Shown here: positions 27,524 to 38,190 of the stretch, piece after piece
How the letters are laid out: each line of letters opens with the position of its first letter
Numbering within the stretch: position 1 is the stretch's first letter
Source: Ancylobacter mangrovi
GTDB lineage: Bacteria; Pseudomonadota; Alphaproteobacteria; Rhizobiales; Xanthobacteraceae
Direction of reading: 5' to 3'
Assembly (NCBI RefSeq): GCF_024752355.1
Contig: NZ_JANTHZ010000002.1
Span: forward strand, 744,001-808,000
Length of the DNA: 64,000 nt
Position numbers and translations under genes: made by a program
The notes under the pieces: generated by a model
Database searches by the model: none
What the model was told of the DNA's origin: nothing
Seen by the model: the letters and a program-made list of their open reading frames with translations, nothing else

Positions 27524-28132
27524 TCAGCCTTCCTGGCCGGGGATGTGGCCGATGAAGGGAAGCTGGCGGTAGGCGTGCGAGACGTCCATGCCGTAGCCGA
27601 CCACGAAATAGTCCGGGCACTCGAAGCCGACGAAATCGGCGTCCACCTGCACCGCCCGCTTCTGCGGCTTCTCCAGCAGCACGCACACCATCACCCGCCG
27701 CGCCCCGCGGGCGGCGAGCAGGTCCTTGGCGAAGGCGAGCGTGCGGCCCGATTCGAGGATGTCGTCGATCAGCAGCACGTCGCGCCCGCGCACGTCGCTG
27801 TCGATGTCGCGCAGCACCGTGACCTGGCCGGAGGAGACCCGCGCGTCGCGGTAGCTCGACAGGGTGATGAACTCTACCTCCGGCGCCAGCCCGGCGGCAT
27901 GCATGGCGCGGATGAGGTCGGCGGCGAACACGAAGCTGCCCTTCAGCACCGCGATCACCACCAGCTTCTCAGGCTTCGCTGCCACGATCTCGGCCGCCAG
28001 CTCGCGGTTGCGCGCGGCGATGGTCTCGGCGTCGAACAGCACCTCGATATGGGCGGCCTCGGTGGATGAGCCGGCCGCAGAGGCGGCGGATTCGGCGGGC
28101 GTGCCAGCAGGACGGTCGGTCTTGTCGCTCAT
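27524..28132 (-). CDS. hpt: Hypoxanthine phosphoribosyltransferase
   Basis: 202 residues from the ATG at 28132; an ATG 18 bp upstream is also possible. The first 30 residues are a low-complexity Ala/Ser leader, longer than in E. coli Hpt. The PRPP-binding motif VLLIDDILESGRTL is present, as are LKGSFVFAADLIR and VGYGMD. It salvages hypoxanthine and guanine to IMP and GMP. It is divergent from ftsE across about 217 bp, a common arrangement in this order. Confidence 0.94.
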   Translation of the reverse strand: MSDKTDRPAGTPAESAASAAGSSTEAAHIEVLFDAETIAARNRELAAEIVAAKPEKLVVIAVLKGSFVFAADLIRAMHAAGLAPEVEFITLSSYRDARVSSGQVTVLRDIDSDVRGRDVLLIDDILESGRTLAFAKDLLAARGARRVMVCVLLEKPQKRAVQVDADFVGFECPDYFVVGYGMDVSHAYRQLPFIGHIPGQEG

Positions 28133-28349
28133 CTTTCTCCCCGTCGGCATGGGCGGCCCGATTCCGGACCGCGCTTTTGCCGGGCACCATGACCGGCCGA
28201 TGTCGCGCCGTCCAGTTGCCGCTCTTTTGCGCGCCCGCTTTTGTCGCGCCTTGGGCAGGCTATGTTAGAAGCCGCGAGCAGAGTGAATCGCCGTGCTGCC
28301 GACCGCGTGCCGGCAGCGCCCCGCCGCAGGCCATCCTTGGGGAACAGCC

Positions 28350-29009
28350 TTGGTTCGTTTCGAGAATGTCGGTTTGCGCTACGGCATGGGCCCGGAAGTG
28401 CTGCGCGACGTCACCTTCGGCATTCCGCCGCACTCGTTCCAGTTCCTCACCGGCCCCTCGGGCGCGGGAAAGACCACGCTGCTGCGGCTGATGTTCCTGT
28501 CGCTGCGCCCCACGCGCGGGCTGATCAACATGTTCGGCCGCGATGCGGCCAAACTCGCCCCCGATGAAACGGCGTCGATGCGCCGGCGCATCGGCATCGT
28601 GTTCCAGGATTTCCGCTTGCTCGACCACCTCACTACCTATGAAAATGTGGCGCTGCCGCTGCGCGTGCAGGAGCGCGAGGAGGCGGGCTATCGCGCCGAG
28701 GTGCAGGAGCTGCTGCAATGGGTGGGCCTTGGCGAGCGCATGCACGTGCTGCCGCCGGTGCTGTCGGGCGGCGAGAAGCAGCGCGCCGCCATCGCCCGCG
28801 CGCTGATCAGCCGGCCGGAGATCCTGCTGGCGGACGAGCCCACCGGCAATGTCGATCCCGGCCTCGCCCGGCGGCTGATGCGGCTGTTCCTCGAGCTGCA
28901 CAAGAGCGGCACCTCCGTGCTCATCGCCACCCACGACATCGCGCTGATGGACCAGTTCGACGCGCGCCGGCTGGTCATCCACCAGGGACGATTGACGGTC
29001 TATGATTGA
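28350..29009 (+). CDS. ftsE: Cell division ATP-binding protein FtsE
   Basis: 219 residues, the standard FtsE length, from a TTG start at 28350 with GGGGAACA upstream. The N-terminus VRFENVGLRYGMGPEVL fits the family exactly at this start. Walker A GPSGAGKTT, signature LSGGEKQR, and Walker B LLADEPTG are intact. FtsEX is a type VII ABC complex that controls cell-wall hydrolases at the septum. It overlaps ftsX by 8 nt. Confidence 0.95.
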   Translation: MVRFENVGLRYGMGPEVLRDVTFGIPPHSFQFLTGPSGAGKTTLLRLMFLSLRPTRGLINMFGRDAAKLAPDETASMRRRIGIVFQDFRLLDHLTTYENVALPLRVQEREEAGYRAEVQELLQWVGLGERMHVLPPVLSGGEKQRAAIARALISRPEILLADEPTGNVDPGLARRLMRLFLELHKSGTSVLIATHDIALMDQFDARRLVIHQGRLTVYD

Positions 29010-29988
29010 GGCGACCTCCCCACAACAGCCCGACACCCCGCTCCGCGCCCTGCGGCTGCGCCTGCGCCGCGCCGACGCACACCCGGACGAGCATCCCCGC
29101 TCCGGCCGCTCGATCGTGCCGCGCGCCAGCGTTACCGCCAATGCGCTGGTGGCGGTGGTGGCGATCATGACCTTCCTCGCCGGCATCACCATCGGCAGCG
29201 TCGCCGCCGTGCGCACGGTCGCCGCCGACTGGACCTCCGACATAGCCCGCGAGACCACGATCGAGATCAAGCCCGGCGACGGGCTCGACGTGCCCGCCGC
29301 GCTGAGCCGCGCCGTCGCGCTCGCCCGGCAGACGCCCGGCATCGCCGACGCGCGCGCGCTCGACGAGCGCGAGACCGCCGACCTGCTGGAGCCCTGGCTC
29401 GGCTCCGGGCTCGACGTGTCGAACCTGCCGGTGCCGCGCCTCGTGGTGGTGACGCTCGGCCCGGATGCCGGGCGCCAGACCATCGCCGACCTGCGCGCCA
29501 GCCTCGCGAACGAGGTGCCCTCGGCCAGCCTCGACGACCACCGGCAATGGACTGAGCGGCTTTCCTCCACCGCGCGTACGGTGGTGGTGATCGGCCTCGC
29601 CATACTGGCGCTGGTGGGGGCGGCGACGGTGCTTTGCGTGGTGTTCGCGACCCGCGCGGCGGTGGACGCGGCGCGCGGCATCGTCGAGGTGCTGCATTTC
29701 ATCGGCGCGCGCGACACCTTCATCGCCCGCGAGTTCCAGCACCACTTCCTCACCATCGGCTTCAAGGGCGGCGCGATCGGCGGCGGCGCGGCGATGGCGC
29801 TGTTCTTCCTCGGTTCGACCCTGCCGGGCTGGCTTGCCGCGGGCGACCCGGCCGATACGCTGATCGGCGCCATGCGGCTCGACCCGCGCGGCTATGGCGG
29901 CATTCTCGGTGTCGCCGTGCTGGTGGCGCTGGTGACGGCGATCACCTCGCGGGTGACGGTGTTCCGCACCCTGCGCGGCATCAGCTAG
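29002..29988 (+). CDS. ftsX: Cell division protein FtsX
   Basis: 328 residues with four membrane segments: one near residue 45, a periplasmic loop of about 130 residues, then three at the C-terminal side (about 195-310). The ending VTVFRTLRGIS is typical of alphaproteobacterial FtsX. The N-terminal 35 residues are polar and charged, facing the cytoplasm. The 8-nt overlap with ftsE gives a fixed ratio of the two subunits. Confidence 0.92.
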   Translation: MIEATSPQQPDTPLRALRLRLRRADAHPDEHPRSGRSIVPRASVTANALVAVVAIMTFLAGITIGSVAAVRTVAADWTSDIARETTIEIKPGDGLDVPAALSRAVALARQTPGIADARALDERETADLLEPWLGSGLDVSNLPVPRLVVVTLGPDAGRQTIADLRASLANEVPSASLDDHRQWTERLSSTARTVVVIGLAILALVGAATVLCVVFATRAAVDAARGIVEVLHFIGARDTFIAREFQHHFLTIGFKGGAIGGGAAMALFFLGSTLPGWLAAGDPADTLIGAMRLDPRGYGGILGVAVLVALVTAITSRVTVFRTLRGIS

Positions 29989-29999
29989 GCGACGCCTTC

Positions 30000-30671
30000 G
30001 TGTCCCGCACCGACCCTCACGATCCCGCCGGCACGCAGGCCCCGCTGCGGCGCGTCCGGCGCCTCGTCCGCGCCGCGCTGGTGCTCGTGGTCGCGGCGCT
30101 GGTGTCGGTGCTGGCCGGCTTCGCCCTGTTCGTCGCCAGCCTGCAGGGCCGGGAAGCGCAGCCGACCCGCAGCGCCGACGGCATCGTCGTGCTCACCGGC
30201 GGGGCGGAGCGCATTCCCGACGCGACGATCCTGCTCGCCCAGCACCGCGGCCAGCGCCTGCTCATCACCGGGGTCCACCCCAGCACCACGCTGACCGAGA
30301 TCGGCCGTGCCGCGCAGGTGCCCGACGACGTGCTCAAATGCTGCGTCGAGCTCGGCCGCTCGGCGCTGAACACGCGCGGCAATGCCATCGAGACCGCGCA
30401 ATGGGCGCGCGAGCGCGGCTTCCACTCGCTGCTCGTCGTCACCTCCTCCTGGCACATGCCGCGCGCGCTGGTGGAGCTTCGCCGGGCGATGCCGGACATC
30501 GAGCTGGTGCCGTTCCCGGTGGTGGCGCGCGAGGACGAGGAGAAGGGCCTGCGCAGCACGCTGGCGAGCGCGCGGCTGCTGTTCGGCGAATATGTGAAGT
30601 TCGTCGGCACCTGGCTCGGCGTGCGCTCCTGGCCGGCGCTGGCGCCGCAGTCCGGCATCTCGCGGTCCTGA
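30000..30671 (+). CDS. YdcF/ElyC/SanA-family (DUF218) membrane-anchored protein
   Basis: 223 residues from a GTG at 30000, 11 bp after ftsX. One membrane segment (about 25-47) is followed by the DUF218 domain: DGIVVLTGGAERI, then RSALNTRGNA and VTSSWHMPRA. E. coli ElyC and SanA act in cell-envelope maintenance, and an ftsEX-ydcF grouping is recurrent in rhizobia. The catalytic role is not established; the Asp/Gly loop suggests binding of a phosphorylated ligand. Confidence 0.88.
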   Translation: MSRTDPHDPAGTQAPLRRVRRLVRAALVLVVAALVSVLAGFALFVASLQGREAQPTRSADGIVVLTGGAERIPDATILLAQHRGQRLLITGVHPSTTLTEIGRAAQVPDDVLKCCVELGRSALNTRGNAIETAQWARERGFHSLLVVTSSWHMPRALVELRRAMPDIELVPFPVVAREDEEKGLRSTLASARLLFGEYVKFVGTWLGVRSWPALAPQSGISRS

Positions 30672-30782
30672 AGCGCGCGGTCGCAACCGGCGGGCGGGAA
30701 CAATCGGCGGCATCGCGGATTCACTTCAATGAAACCATTCTGGCGCATTGACGTCATCCACAGATGTTCTAGATTTGTTCCC

Positions 30783-31109
30783 ATGATGACACACGACATC
30801 ACTTATGGCGATTCGCTCACCGACGACGGCCCGCTGCGCGCGGCGGACACGCTGCTGGCGCGCCGCTTCCGGCTCTGGCGCGGTCCGGACGGGCGTCGGC
30901 AGGTCTATTCGGTCTATCCCGTCGAGGACGCGCCGGACTATCCGGATGCGGTGGCGATGGCGGTGCGCTCGGAGAACGGGCGCTGCGTTCCGCTATGGTC
31001 GGGTCCGGCCGGGGCCAAGGCCCGGCTGATGGCCCGGGTCATGGGCGCGCAGGAGATCCATCTGCGCATCCTGCCCGAGACCGAGAGCGGGTCGCTCGCG
31101 CCGTCCTGA
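30783..31109 (+). CDS. Small soluble hypothetical protein
   Basis: 108 residues starting Met-Met-Thr-His-Asp (ATG at 30783; the next codon is also ATG). It has no signal peptide or membrane segment. Its middle (FRLWRGPDGRRQVYSVYPVEDAPDYPDAV, seen in pieces) is rich in aromatic and charged residues, and coding bias is normal for the genome. Short proteins of this style are common in related bacteria, but I cannot assign a family. It probably has its own promoter in the AT-richer DNA just upstream. Confidence 0.65.
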   Translation: MMTHDITYGDSLTDDGPLRAADTLLARRFRLWRGPDGRRQVYSVYPVEDAPDYPDAVAMAVRSENGRCVPLWSGPAGAKARLMARVMGAQEIHLRILPETESGSLAPS

Positions 31110-31245
31110 GCACGTCCCCCTGACGTGCTCGCTTCCGACCCGCGCCGTCCTCACGCCTGCGCCGCTGCGACGCGGCGCATGGCGGGATGGCGGCGCAGGG
31201 AGCCGAGGGATCGTTTCGGTACCGGTCCGATTGCGCCCGCGCGGC

Positions 31246-31818
31246 TCACAGCCGCTGCGTCAGCCAGTCGATCTCCGCGTCCCGGATGCCGAGCTCGGCG
31301 AGGTGGCGCGCGGTGGCGCTGACATAGTCGGTGTTCGGCCCGCCCACGCCGTGGCCCTGGCGGATCAGGTGCAGGCGCTCGTCCGGGCTCAGCCGGCCCG
31401 CATACTGGGTATGGCCGCGATCGACCAGGAAGGCGACGGCGGGAACGGTGCGCGCGCTGCCGTCCTTCAGCCAGACCCGGCGCACCGCCTCGCGATAGAT
31501 GTTGGTCACCTGCTCGCGCTCGCGCAGATAGGCGAGCGTCGCCTCTGCCTTGGCCGCCGCGACGCGGAAGGCGATGCCGACGCAGGCCCCGCCGCGGTCG
31601 AGGCCGAGCACCAGGCCCGGCTTTTCCGGCGTGCCGCGCCAGTGCACCGAGAGCACGCAGAAGGAGCGGTGGGCACCGATCAGCTTGCCGGTCACCCGCT
31701 CCTCGAAGTCGAAGCCCGGGTTCCACATCAGCGAGCCGTAGCCGAACACCCACAGCTCGCCCGCGCCCGGGCCTGCCGCACCGGCGGGGTCGATGGTAGC
31801 GGGAAGGATGACGTCCAT
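31246..31818 (-). CDS. Gamma-glutamylcyclotransferase, ChaC type
   Basis: 190 residues. The substrate-loop motif FGYGSLMWNPGF near residue 28 is diagnostic. The catalytic Glu of the family is expected in the LREREQV region (about residue 99). ChaC enzymes split glutathione into 5-oxoproline and Cys-Gly in the cytoplasm. It stands alone, divergent from the DUF2125 gene across about 260 bp with no other gene. Confidence 0.9.
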   Translation of the reverse strand: MDVILPATIDPAGAAGPGAGELWVFGYGSLMWNPGFDFEERVTGKLIGAHRSFCVLSVHWRGTPEKPGLVLGLDRGGACVGIAFRVAAAKAEATLAYLREREQVTNIYREAVRRVWLKDGSARTVPAVAFLVDRGHTQYAGRLSPDERLHLIRQGHGVGGPNTDYVSATARHLAELGIRDAEIDWLTQRL

Positions 31819-32079
31819 GGCGGCGGGACCGAAATCGGGTTAAGGGCTTCGATAAGGAAACGCAGCCCTGCCGTCGCACGAGCCGGCCATCGCGCGCAAG
31901 ATGCCGCGCGGCACGCCGGGCGGGAGGCACGATGCCCGGCTGCGCTCCGCCGGTCCACGATCCGTCCACGGGCGCCGCGCGGTCCATGCGCCGGCCCCGG
32001 GGGCGGTCCCGCCACGCCATATGCGCGCCGCACCGGCATAGGAATGTGCCCGCCGCCCGCGTCCCGCTGGAGTCTGCCG

Positions 32080-33162
32080 ATGAGCCTTCCCGACGTCCCC
32101 TCCGATCCGGCCGCCCCGACCGGCGAGACGCCGCCGCCCGCGAGCGCGCCCCGCTCCCACCGGCGCTGGCTGATCACGCTGCCGGTGGCGCTGCTGCTAT
32201 TGCTGGCGCTCGGCTGGTGCGGGGTGTGGTTCTACGCCTCGGGCCGGGTCGACAAGGAGGTCGACGCCTGGATCGCGGCGGAGGCGGTACAGGGGCGGAC
32301 CTGGAGCTGCGCCAACCGGCAGATCGGCGGCTTCCCGTTCCGCTTCGAGCTGATCTGCGACCAGCCGACCGTTGAGTTCGCCGGCATCGACAAATGGACC
32401 GCCACCGCCGTGCGCGCCCATGCGGTGGCGCAGGTCTGGGACCCCGGCCACATCATCGCTGAGTTCCAGGGCCCGGCGAAGCTCACCGAGGCGGCGACCG
32501 GGCGCGAGGCGATCGCCGACTGGTCGCTGCTGCAGCTCAGCGGCGTCGGCAGCGGCGGGCGGCCGGAGCGGGTCTCGATGCTGGCCAAGGACTACACGCT
32601 GACCACCCAGGGCACGACCGTGCTCACCGCGCGCGAGGCGGTGCTGCATGTGCGCCACCATCCGGGCGAGGCCGACAGCACGCTCGACATCGCCACCGCG
32701 GTGAAGGGCGCGAAGGGCCTGTTCATCGCCGGCGCGGCGGGGCCGGAAGTGGATGGCGAGATGCAGGCGACGGTGACGCAGGTGCCCGATTTCCGCGCCA
32801 TGCCGCCGCTCGAGCGCATCAATCTGTGGCAGGCCGCGGGCGGCCGGGTGAAGCTGCTCGAGGCCCAGCTCAGCGCCGCCGGCGGGGTGATCAGCGCGAG
32901 CGGCGAGCTCGGGCTCGACTCGCATCGCCGGCTCGACGGCACGCTCGACCTCTCGCTCGCCAATGCGCCGGCCCTGTTCGGGGCGCTGTCGAGCGCGGGG
33001 CTGATGCCCGACTTCATGGTGAACCTGGCGCCGGCCATGATGGCGATGGGCTCGCCCACCACCATCGACGGCGCCCCCGCCTCCGGCTTCCGCTTCGCCT
33101 TCCGCCGCGGGCAGGTCACGCTCGGCATGATCCCGCTCGGCAAGATCGGCCCGGTGCTCTAG
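32080..33162 (+). CDS. DUF2125 domain protein, membrane anchored
   Basis: 360 residues from the ATG at 32080, where a plausible signal anchor begins (basic [19 protein letters not shown], residues 28-46). The rest is a predicted periplasmic beta-rich domain with the family's start [15 protein letters not shown] and [12 protein letters not shown], features of the AsmA-like DUF2125 group found mostly in Alphaproteobacteria. The function is unknown. It converges with edd (19-bp gap). Confidence 0.85.
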   Translation: MSLPDVPSDPAAPTGETPPPASAPRSHRRWLITLPVALLLLLALGWCGVWFYASGRVDKEVDAWIAAEAVQGRTWSCANRQIGGFPFRFELICDQPTVEFAGIDKWTATAVRAHAVAQVWDPGHIIAEFQGPAKLTEAATGREAIADWSLLQLSGVGSGGRPERVSMLAKDYTLTTQGTTVLTAREAVLHVRHHPGEADSTLDIATAVKGAKGLFIAGAAGPEVDGEMQATVTQVPDFRAMPPLERINLWQAAGGRVKLLEAQLSAAGGVISASGELGLDSHRRLDGTLDLSLANAPALFGALSSAGLMPDFMVNLAPAMMAMGSPTTIDGAPASGFRFAFRRGQVTLGMIPLGKIGPVL

Positions 33163-33181
33163 CGGGCGCGGGGCGCGCGCC

Positions 33182-35026
<1,845 letters not shown>

Positions 35027-35130
35027 GCTGCTCTCCTCAAGATCGTCATCGGCCGGCGGGTGCCGGCCGGGTCGGCTCGGGCGGTGCCCCGGCGGCACCG
35101 CGGTCGGGCGTGGCGCCTCGCGCGGCGAGG

Positions 35131-35832
35131 CTACGGGGCCCAGAAGATGTCCAGCGGGCGCTCGGCCCGCAGCACGGCGCGGATCGGCATGTCGGTCGCA
35201 GGGCCCTCGCCGAGCGCCTTCTCCAGCACCGGACGCTTGGCCGCGCCCTCGATATGGAGCGCCAGCGCATCCGCCGCCAGCAGCACCGGCAGGGTGAGGG
35301 TGATGCGCGGCTCGCCGGCGCCTTCCGCGTGCATCGGGATGAGACCGAGCGTCCCCTCGGGGTCGAGCGCCTCCTCCAGATGATCCCCGCCCGGGAAGAA
35401 GGAGGCGGTGTGGCCGTCGTCGCCCATGCCGAGCACGGCGCAGGCGAGCGGCCAGGAGAGCTCCTCCAGCGATTCATTGACGGCGAACAGCCCCGCCTCG
35501 GGGCTCGGCGCGTCGTTGGCGAGCGGGATGAAGCGCGCCGCCGCCGCCTTGCCCTTCAGGAGGTGCTGGCGCACGAGCCGGGCATTGGAGCGGTCGGAGG
35601 TCTCGCGCACCCAGCGCTCGTCGACCAGCGTGACGCCGATCTTGTCCCAGGGCAGGTCGCGGGTTGAGAGCTCCTCGAAGAAGCGCGTGGGGGTGCGCCC
35701 GCCCGACAGGGCTAGGCTCGCCAGGCCGTCGCGCTCGACGCGCGCGGCGAGGGCGGCGGCGACATAGTCCGCAAGGGCCTTCGCGACGGCGGCGCCGTCG
35801 GCGAATTCGTGCAGCGTGTGGCTCACGACCAT
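35131..35832 (-). CDS. pgl: 6-Phosphogluconolactonase
   Basis: 233 residues from the ATG at 35832, with GAGG 7 nt upstream; a longer frame from 35892 runs through a repeat and is unlikely. The family motifs LALSGGRTP and [16 protein letters not shown] are intact. It hydrolyses 6-phosphogluconolactone made by Zwf to 6-phosphogluconate. It lies between zwf and edd, all on the minus strand, so the three likely form an operon. Confidence 0.94.
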   Translation of the reverse strand: MVVSHTLHEFADGAAVAKALADYVAAALAARVERDGLASLALSGGRTPTRFFEELSTRDLPWDKIGVTLVDERWVRETSDRSNARLVRQHLLKGKAAAARFIPLANDAPSPEAGLFAVNESLEELSWPLACAVLGMGDDGHTASFFPGGDHLEEALDPEGTLGLIPMHAEGAGEPRITLTLPVLLAADALALHIEGAAKRPVLEKALGEGPATDMPIRAVLRAERPLDIFWAP

Positions 35833-35892
35833 CTCCAAACCTCGGCGCAGCCGGCAGGGCGCCGTTCCAGAACCGGGCGCCTGCCGCGCCAT

Positions 35893-35956
35893 GTCAGCCC
35901 GCCTGCAAGCCAGCCCGCCTGCAGCTCAGCCCGCCCGCAGGTCAGCCCGCCTGCCG
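35893..35956. repeat. Four 16-bp tandem repeats between zwf and pgl
   Basis: Four imperfect copies of a unit like GTCAGCCCGCCTGCAG lie end to end (35893-35908, 35909-35924, 35925-35940, 35941-35956), differing at one to four positions. They fill most of the gap between the end of zwf and the start of pgl. In the minus-strand mRNA each unit contains GCAGGCGGGCTG. Confidence 0.85.
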
Positions 35957-35981
35957 GCGCTGGCTTTCCGGGCGGCGCCGC

Positions 35982-37457
35982 TCAGGCGCCGTCCTCAAGC
36001 CAGGTGCGTCCGTCGCGCTCGATCAGCGCGATGGCGGCGGAAGGGCCCCAGGTGCCGGCGGTGTAGGGCCGCGGCGGGTCCTTGGCGCCGCGCCAGGCGC
36101 TGAGGATCGGGTCAACCCAGCGCCAGGCCGCCTCGACCTCGTCGCGGCGCATGAACAGGGTCTGGTTGCCGCGCACCACGTCGAGCAGCAGGCGCTCATA
36201 GGCGTCCGGGTTGCGGACCTTGAACGCCTTGGCGAAGCTCATGTCGAGCGGCACGTGGGTGAGGCGGATGCCGCCCGGGCCGGGGTCCTTGATCATCAGC
36301 CACAGCTTGACGCCCTCGTCCGGCTGCAGGCGGATGACGAGCCGGTTCGGGACGATGGCGCCGACCGCGTCGCCGAACACCGAATGCGGCACCGGGCGGA
36401 AGCCGACCACGATCTCCGACACGCGCGAGGCGAGGCGCTTGCCGGTGCGCAGATAGAACGGCACGCCGGCCCAGCGCCAGTTCTCGACCTCGGCCTTCAC
36501 GGCGACGAAGGTCTCGGTCTCGCTGCGCTCGGAGCCGAGCTCCTCGAGATAGCCCGGCACGGCGCCGCCGGCCGAGGCGCCGGCGCGGTACTGCCCGCGC
36601 ACGGTGACGCTCGCCATGTTGTGGTCGTCGATCGGCTTCAGCGCGCGCAGCACCTTCAGCTTTTCGTCGCGCACCGCGTCGGCCTCCAGCGAGGAGGGCG
36701 GCTCCATGGCGACGAGGCACAGGAGCTGCAGCATGTGGTTCTGCACCATGTCGCGCATGGCGCCGGCGGTGTCGTAATAGCCCGCGCGGTCCTCGACCCC
36801 GAGCGCCTCGGCGACCGTGATCTGCACATGGTCGATATGGGCGTTGTTCCACAGCGGCTCGAACAGCGCGTTGGCGAAGCGCAGCGCCATCAGGTTCTGC
36901 ACCGTCTCCTTACCGAGGTAGTGGTCGATGCGGTAGACCTGGTCCTCGGGGAAGATCTTGCCGACCTGCTCGTTCAGCTTGAGAGCCGATTCGAGGTCCT
37001 TGCCGATCGGCTTCTCGATCACCACCCGGCCGTGATCGGCGAGGCCGAACTTGCCCAGCCGCTCGCAGATCGGGCCGAACAGGTGCGGAGCCGTGGCGAG
37101 ATAGTAGACCGGGATGTGGCCGGGGAGGCCCGAGACCCGGTGGGCGAGCTCGGGCCAGCCGGGATCGGCGTCGGCATCGGCGGCGATGTAGGACAGGCGG
37201 CCGAGGAACCGCTCCAGCGCGCCGCCTTCGAGGTCGCTCTCGGCGACATGGTCGACGAGGGCCTGGCGGGCGAAATTGCGGAATTCCTCGTCGCTCAGCG
37301 GGCGGCGCGAGACGCCGATGATCACCGCGTCGTCGGGGATCTGCCCGTCAATGTCGCGGTGGAACAGGGCCGGCAGCAGCTTGCGCCGCGACAGGTCGCC
37401 CGTGGCACCGAAAACGGTGAGCACGAAAGGAGCCACCGGAATCAAGCGACTGGTCAT
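35982..37457 (-). CDS. zwf: Glucose-6-phosphate 1-dehydrogenase
   Basis: 491 residues, usual length. The NADP-binding motif [17 protein letters not shown] is near the N-terminus and the active-site motif [13 protein letters not shown] is in the middle, with both the substrate Lys and the catalytic His present. It opens the oxidative pentose phosphate and Entner-Doudoroff pathways. It is the first gene of zwf-pgl-edd on the minus strand, with its promoter in the long intergenic region to the right. Confidence 0.96.
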   Translation of the reverse strand: MTSRLIPVAPFVLTVFGATGDLSRRKLLPALFHRDIDGQIPDDAVIIGVSRRPLSDEEFRNFARQALVDHVAESDLEGGALERFLGRLSYIAADADADPGWPELAHRVSGLPGHIPVYYLATAPHLFGPICERLGKFGLADHGRVVIEKPIGKDLESALKLNEQVGKIFPEDQVYRIDHYLGKETVQNLMALRFANALFEPLWNNAHIDHVQITVAEALGVEDRAGYYDTAGAMRDMVQNHMLQLLCLVAMEPPSSLEADAVRDEKLKVLRALKPIDDHNMASVTVRGQYRAGASAGGAVPGYLEELGSERSETETFVAVKAEVENWRWAGVPFYLRTGKRLASRVSEIVVGFRPVPHSVFGDAVGAIVPNRLVIRLQPDEGVKLWLMIKDPGPGGIRLTHVPLDMSFAKAFKVRNPDAYERLLLDVVRGNQTLFMRRDEVEAAWRWVDPILSAWRGAKDPPRPYTAGTWGPSAAIALIERDGRTWLEDGA

Positions 37458-37777
37458 TGAACAGCGTCTCCCAAATCAGTTCGCGTCCGGCAACTCGATG
37501 GCTGGACCGGTGTCGGCTCCCGGCCAGCATGCTCCCGCGTTTGCCGATTCCTAGCAAAAACGATTCCGCGCGGCGATGGGGATGGCCCCGCCCCGCACGG
37601 AGGTTTGTCCCACGGTTGCACGACCATGGGATGATCGCCCCTTCGGGCTTCCCCGCCAGCCGGCGAAGCACCTGCGGCGACGAGAAAAATATTGTGCAAC
37701 GCAGCAAAATGGCGAAATTTAGGGGGAATGGCGTGAAAATCAGGGCAGGGCGACAGGACGTAGAGGAAATCCTCGCC

Positions 37778-37842
37778 TTCCCTAAATGGCGTCTGCCCTT
37801 GGGAGATCCGCCCTTCACCCTGCGACAGGCGACGTTAGGGAA
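37778..37842. other. Inverted repeat, possible structured RNA or regulatory element
   Basis: TTCCCTAA (37778-37785) is perfectly inverted as TTAGGGAA (37835-37842). Inside, CGTC (37790-37793) and GACG (37831-37834) extend the pairing after a 4-nt bulge, and GCC/GGC continue it. The outer arms are 49 nt apart. A 5-bp hairpin (GAGGA-AA-TCCTC, 37763-37774) lies just to the left. It could fold on either strand; its role is unknown. Confidence 0.45.
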
Positions 37843-37975
37843 ACCGGATTGGCCATCCGAAAAGACGTTCTCCGACAATGGCTTAATTAATAAGATATCT
37901 CGCACACCGCATGAATTATAACGTATACCAGAACTGTTATGCCAAATACATAATTATTGGAATATGTAATACCCG

Positions 37976-38041
37976 TTGACCTTGCGTCGCACCATTTCTC
38001 TTTAGAATTAGGGGCTTGGCTTAAAGCTAATCTTGGTACAA
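37976..38041 (+). promoter_or_regulatory. Possible promoter and GntR-type operator for tctCBA
   Basis: TTGACC (37976-37981) and TAGAAT (38003-38008) resemble -35 and -10 boxes, but the 21-bp spacer is too long. TTGCGT at 37982-37987 gives a 15-bp spacer instead. Just downstream, TTGGTACAA (38033-38041) is a TTG-N3-CAA inverted repeat of the general kind bound by FadR/FCD GntR proteins. The regulator gene at 41.8 kb follows tctA. Both calls are tentative. Confidence 0.35.
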
Positions 38042-38190
38042 CTTATTCCACGGAATATCCGGCTGAGAGACACAAGAAAGACTGCCGGAGATCGCGGTGC
38101 TTTCGCGGCTAGGCTCTGCGGAAGGACCCAAAAAAGGCCGGCGGACAAAGGATCCGGCCATTCGCGAAACCCTTTGGGAAGGAAACGCCA

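Larger units (their letters stand above)
37458..38190. other. Long intergenic region with AT-rich core between zwf and tctC
   Basis: 733 bp between divergent genes. The left half has typical GC content and the part from about 37870 to 38060 is clearly AT-rich. A plus-strand frame open across 37457-37921 has poor coding character and I do not call it. The region must hold promoters for zwf (minus) and tctC (plus). Separate entries describe an inverted repeat and a possible operator. TGCAACGCA (37695-37703) resembles the TGC-N3-GCA pattern reported for PhaR-type regulators, but no PHA gene is near. Confidence 0.6.

Noticed and set aside
37457-37921. A plus-strand open frame of 154 codons between zwf and tctC
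   Set aside because: It starts inside the zwf leader, has irregular composition, no ribosome-binding site and no family resemblance; the inverted repeat at 37778-37842 explains part of it better.
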